A stretch of 6,865 nucleotides of DNA. Origin: Chloroflexi bacterium UBA6077. GTDB lineage: Bacteria; Chloroflexota; UBA6077. Below are positions 4,972 to 6,865 of this stretch, piece after piece; the stretch's first letter is position 1, and each line of letters starts with the position of its first letter. A program made the position numbers and the translations under genes. Under the pieces are notes generated by a model. It saw only the letters and a program-made list of their open reading frames with translations, made no database searches and was not told the origin of the DNA. Location of the stretch: positions 1-6,865 of the forward strand of contig DIXP01000041.1 of NCBI GenBank assembly GCA_002436065.1, written 5' to 3'.

Positions 4972-6665
4972 ATGGTGGTAATCACAGGCGAAGTGGAGCG
5001 GATGATCGGTGATGGCGAGTCGGTCAGTGTGGAGTTCAAGGGAGAGAAGCGGGGAGCCATCTCGGACAGGGAGATCTATGAGACAGTGGTGTGCCTGGCC
5101 AACAACGCGGGCGGGGTGCTGCTGTTGGGAGTGGAAAACGATGGAACGGTCACGGGTGCTAGGCCTCGCCACAGTCCGGCCACCGAGCCTCTTGCGCTCC
5201 AGGCGGCCATCTTCAACAACACCGCGCCTCCGATCAACACCAGGGTATCTCTGCACACAGTACGGGGTCTGCCGGTGGTCGCCATCGAGGTGGACCCGTA
5301 TCCGGAGGTGTGTGCCACGAAGAAGGGCAAATGCCTGCGTTGGGTGATGGGGGTGCATGGCCCGGAGTGCCAACCGTTCTACCCCTACGAGCATATCCAC
5401 CGGAGGGCAGACCTCGGCCTCTCCGACTATTCAGCACAGGTGGTTGGCGACGCCGGTTGGTCCGACTTGGATCCCCTGGAGATCGAGCGGTTGAGGCAGA
5501 CCATCCAGCGACTCCACGGTGACGGGGTGTTGCTTGCCCTGGATGATCGAGCTCTGGTGCAGGCGTTGCGTCTGGCCGAGAGCCAGGGAGACGATCTTGT
5601 GCCCCGGGTGGCTGGGCTGCTTCTGCTCGGTCGGGAGGGGTGCTACGGCATCTCTTGCCGACCCACGAAGTGGCTTTCCAGGTGCTGGACGTCCACGGCA
5701 ACACCCTGGTCAACGACTGGCATAGAGGCCCTCTGCTGAAGGTCCTGGAAGCGGTGCAGGAGCGGTTCTCGGCCCGAAATGAGGAGAAGGAGACTCAGGT
5801 TGGCCTATTTCGGCTGGCTGTGCCGGATTACGCGCCGGAATCCTTCAGGGAGGCTGTGAACAACGCGGTCTTACACCGTGACTATGCCAGGCGGGGTGCA
5901 GTCCACATTCAGTTCCAGCCGGACCATCTGGCGATCAGCAACCCGGGTGGGTTTCTGGAGGGGATTACCCTGGAGAACCTGCTGGTGCATGAGCCAAAGC
6001 CCCGCAACCCTCTTCTGGCCGAGGCGTTTCGGCGAATTGGGCTGGTCGAGACCACGGGACGCGGCATAGACAGGATTTACCTCGGACAGCTCAGGTACGG
6101 GCGGCCCTTGCCCGACTACAGTCGCAGCGGAAACGACGCGGTGCGGCTTGTACTTAGAGGTGGGGAAGCCAGCCTGGCCTTCGCGGCTTTCGTCTTCAGG
6201 CAAGATAGGGAGAGAAGGCCTCTCACCCTGGATGAGATGCTGGTGTTGAACTGCCTTCAGCACCAGCGGCGGATCGACGCGCCTAGTTCTGGCAGCCTAA
6301 TTCAGAAAGGGGAGCACCAGGGTAGGGCGGTGTTAGAGCGGCTAGTTGAAAGGGGGTTAGTGGAGGCAAGAGGCGAGCGGCGCGGGCGCGCGTATCTTCT
6401 GAGCGCGGGGCTATACAGGGAATTGGACGCGCCAGCCGGATACGTGAGGAGTCGGGGATTTGATCCGATTCAGCAGGAGGCCATGGTGTTGCAGTACGTT
6501 CAGGCGCATGGAAGGGTAACGAGGGGTGATGCTATGAACCTCTGTATGATCACCGGCCGCCAGGCGACGAAGCTACTTCGACGGCTTGCAGCTGCAGGAA
6601 AGCTCCAGGCGAAGGGGTCTCCACCGAGATGGGTCTACTATGAACTACCAGAGCGAGGGAAATGA
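4972..6665 (+). pseudogene. Gene C: AlbA_2 / GHKL-ATPase / winged-helix protein with a one-base frameshift
   Basis: Two overlapping frames, 4972-5640 and 5640-6665, join into about 564 residues. Residues ~10-125 form an AlbA_2 (Schlafen AlbA_2, PF04326-type) nucleic-acid-binding domain, marked by SVEFKGE and CLANNAGGVLLLGVEND. After a linker comes VAGLLLLG, with the frame change at the GGGG run 5637-5640. The rest is the RecG-related/GHKL-like ATPase domain of COG2865-type proteins: N-box REAVNNAVLHRDY (~293-305), SNPGGF (~323-328), PRNPLLAEAFRRIGLVE (~345-361) and TGRGIDRI (~362-369). Two winged-helix-like segments follow (~420-490 and ~500-560). COG2865 proteins are called predicted transcriptional regulators or helicase-related, and some occur in defence islands. 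The ATG at 4972 has a GAGG 9 nt upstream and follows the gene B stop by 1 bp. Without the shift the first frame ends at 5739 with an atypical tail. A one-base loss, -1 slippage on the G run, or a sequencing error are all possible. Confidence 0.82.
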
Positions 6666-6716
6666 CTATGAACCGCTATGAACCGCTATGAACCGGTTCA
6701 TAGCGGTTCATAGCGG
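6666..6716. repeat. 44-bp perfect palindrome made of 10-bp CTATGAACCG units
   Basis: Three head-to-tail copies of CTATGAACCG (6666-6675, 6676-6685, 6686-6695) are followed by two inverted copies CGGTTCATAG (6694-6703, 6704-6713). The result is a perfect palindrome from 6673 to 6716, centred at 6694/6695. It begins 1 bp after the gene C stop. As RNA it would make a 22-bp hairpin and could end the operon transcript, though no U tract follows. The modular 10-bp (one helical turn) repeat could instead be a protein-binding array. A related CTATGAAC also occurs inside the end of gene C near 6637. Confidence 0.85.
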
Positions 6717-6865
6717 GTATATACCGATCCATATGAGGCATTGTCGGCCCCTTGAAGTCGCCTTGCGCCTGTGCGATCCGGGCGGAAGGAAGATGGACCG
6801 GTGCTTGGCCCATATGCGGGTATGCCGGATGCAGCAGGTTCTATTCGCAGTCTATTCGGAATCCT
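6717..6865. other. Intergenic right edge
   Basis: I support no gene here. There is an AT-rich GTATATACC just after the palindrome, two CATATG sites (about 6731 and 6812), and a 7-bp direct repeat CTATTCG at 6841-6847 and 6852-6858 spaced one helical turn apart. The latter could be a regulatory site for something beyond the window. Confidence 0.35.

Noticed and set aside
6666..6716. CRISPR array
   Set aside because: The units are 10 bp, contiguous and inverted, with no spacers.

Overview
The window is a GC-rich bacterial segment in two transcriptional halves. All recognisable genes from the left edge to about 2,730 read on the minus strand, and everything supportable from about 2,810 to the right edge reads on the plus strand. 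No rRNA, tRNA, transposase or CRISPR array is visible, so the organism can only be guessed. The high GC, perfect sigma-70-type promoters, GTG/TTG starts and the styles of the MazEF, HD-hydrolase and DraG sequences would fit a member of Chloroflexota (for example Thermomicrobia-like) or another high-GC lineage. This placement is low confidence.

Minus-strand half. A mazE-like/mazF-like type II toxin-antitoxin pair (746-492 and 498-139) overlaps by a few bases and is driven by a textbook promoter. Inverted ATACT/AGTAT repeats lie across that promoter, the expected place for autoregulation. Upstream is a separate two-gene operon: a divergent dicarboxylate/amino acid:cation symporter (2525-1260) and a 94-residue two-helix membrane protein whose ATG overlaps the symporter stop. 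It has a good promoter about 170 bp before the symporter start and ends at a perfect 44-bp palindrome (903-946) that should act as its terminator.

Plus-strand half. First comes a 100-residue ORF with its own Shine-Dalgarno sequence (2824-3126). It reads as a chimera: the middle of a small HD-domain (ppGpp-hydrolase-like) protein joined to the C-terminal end of a DraG-type ADP-ribosylglycohydrolase. A 574-bp stretch without a convincing gene follows. It holds a promoter-like sequence and then about 290 nt that can fold into a multibranched RNA whose two ends form a perfect 9-bp helix, a candidate structured non-coding RNA that I do not recognise.

Downstream is a tight three-gene operon. Gene A (about 173-190 aa) and gene B (about 234 aa when repaired) are unrecognised. 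Gene C (about 564 aa when repaired) is an AlbA_2 (Schlafen-type) plus GHKL-ATPase plus winged-helix protein. A and B overlap by GTGA, and B and C are 1 bp apart. Each gene carries an apparent lesion: an amber at codon 4 of the best-supported start of A, an amber and a one-base frameshift in B, and a one-base frameshift in a G run in C. The operon ends at a second 44-bp perfect palindrome built from 10-bp CTATGAACCG units.

The most interesting part is 3148-6716: a possible structured RNA next to an uncharacterised three-gene AlbA_2/ATPase module that is decaying, mis-assembled or recoded. A defence, regulatory or RNA-binding role is inference only.
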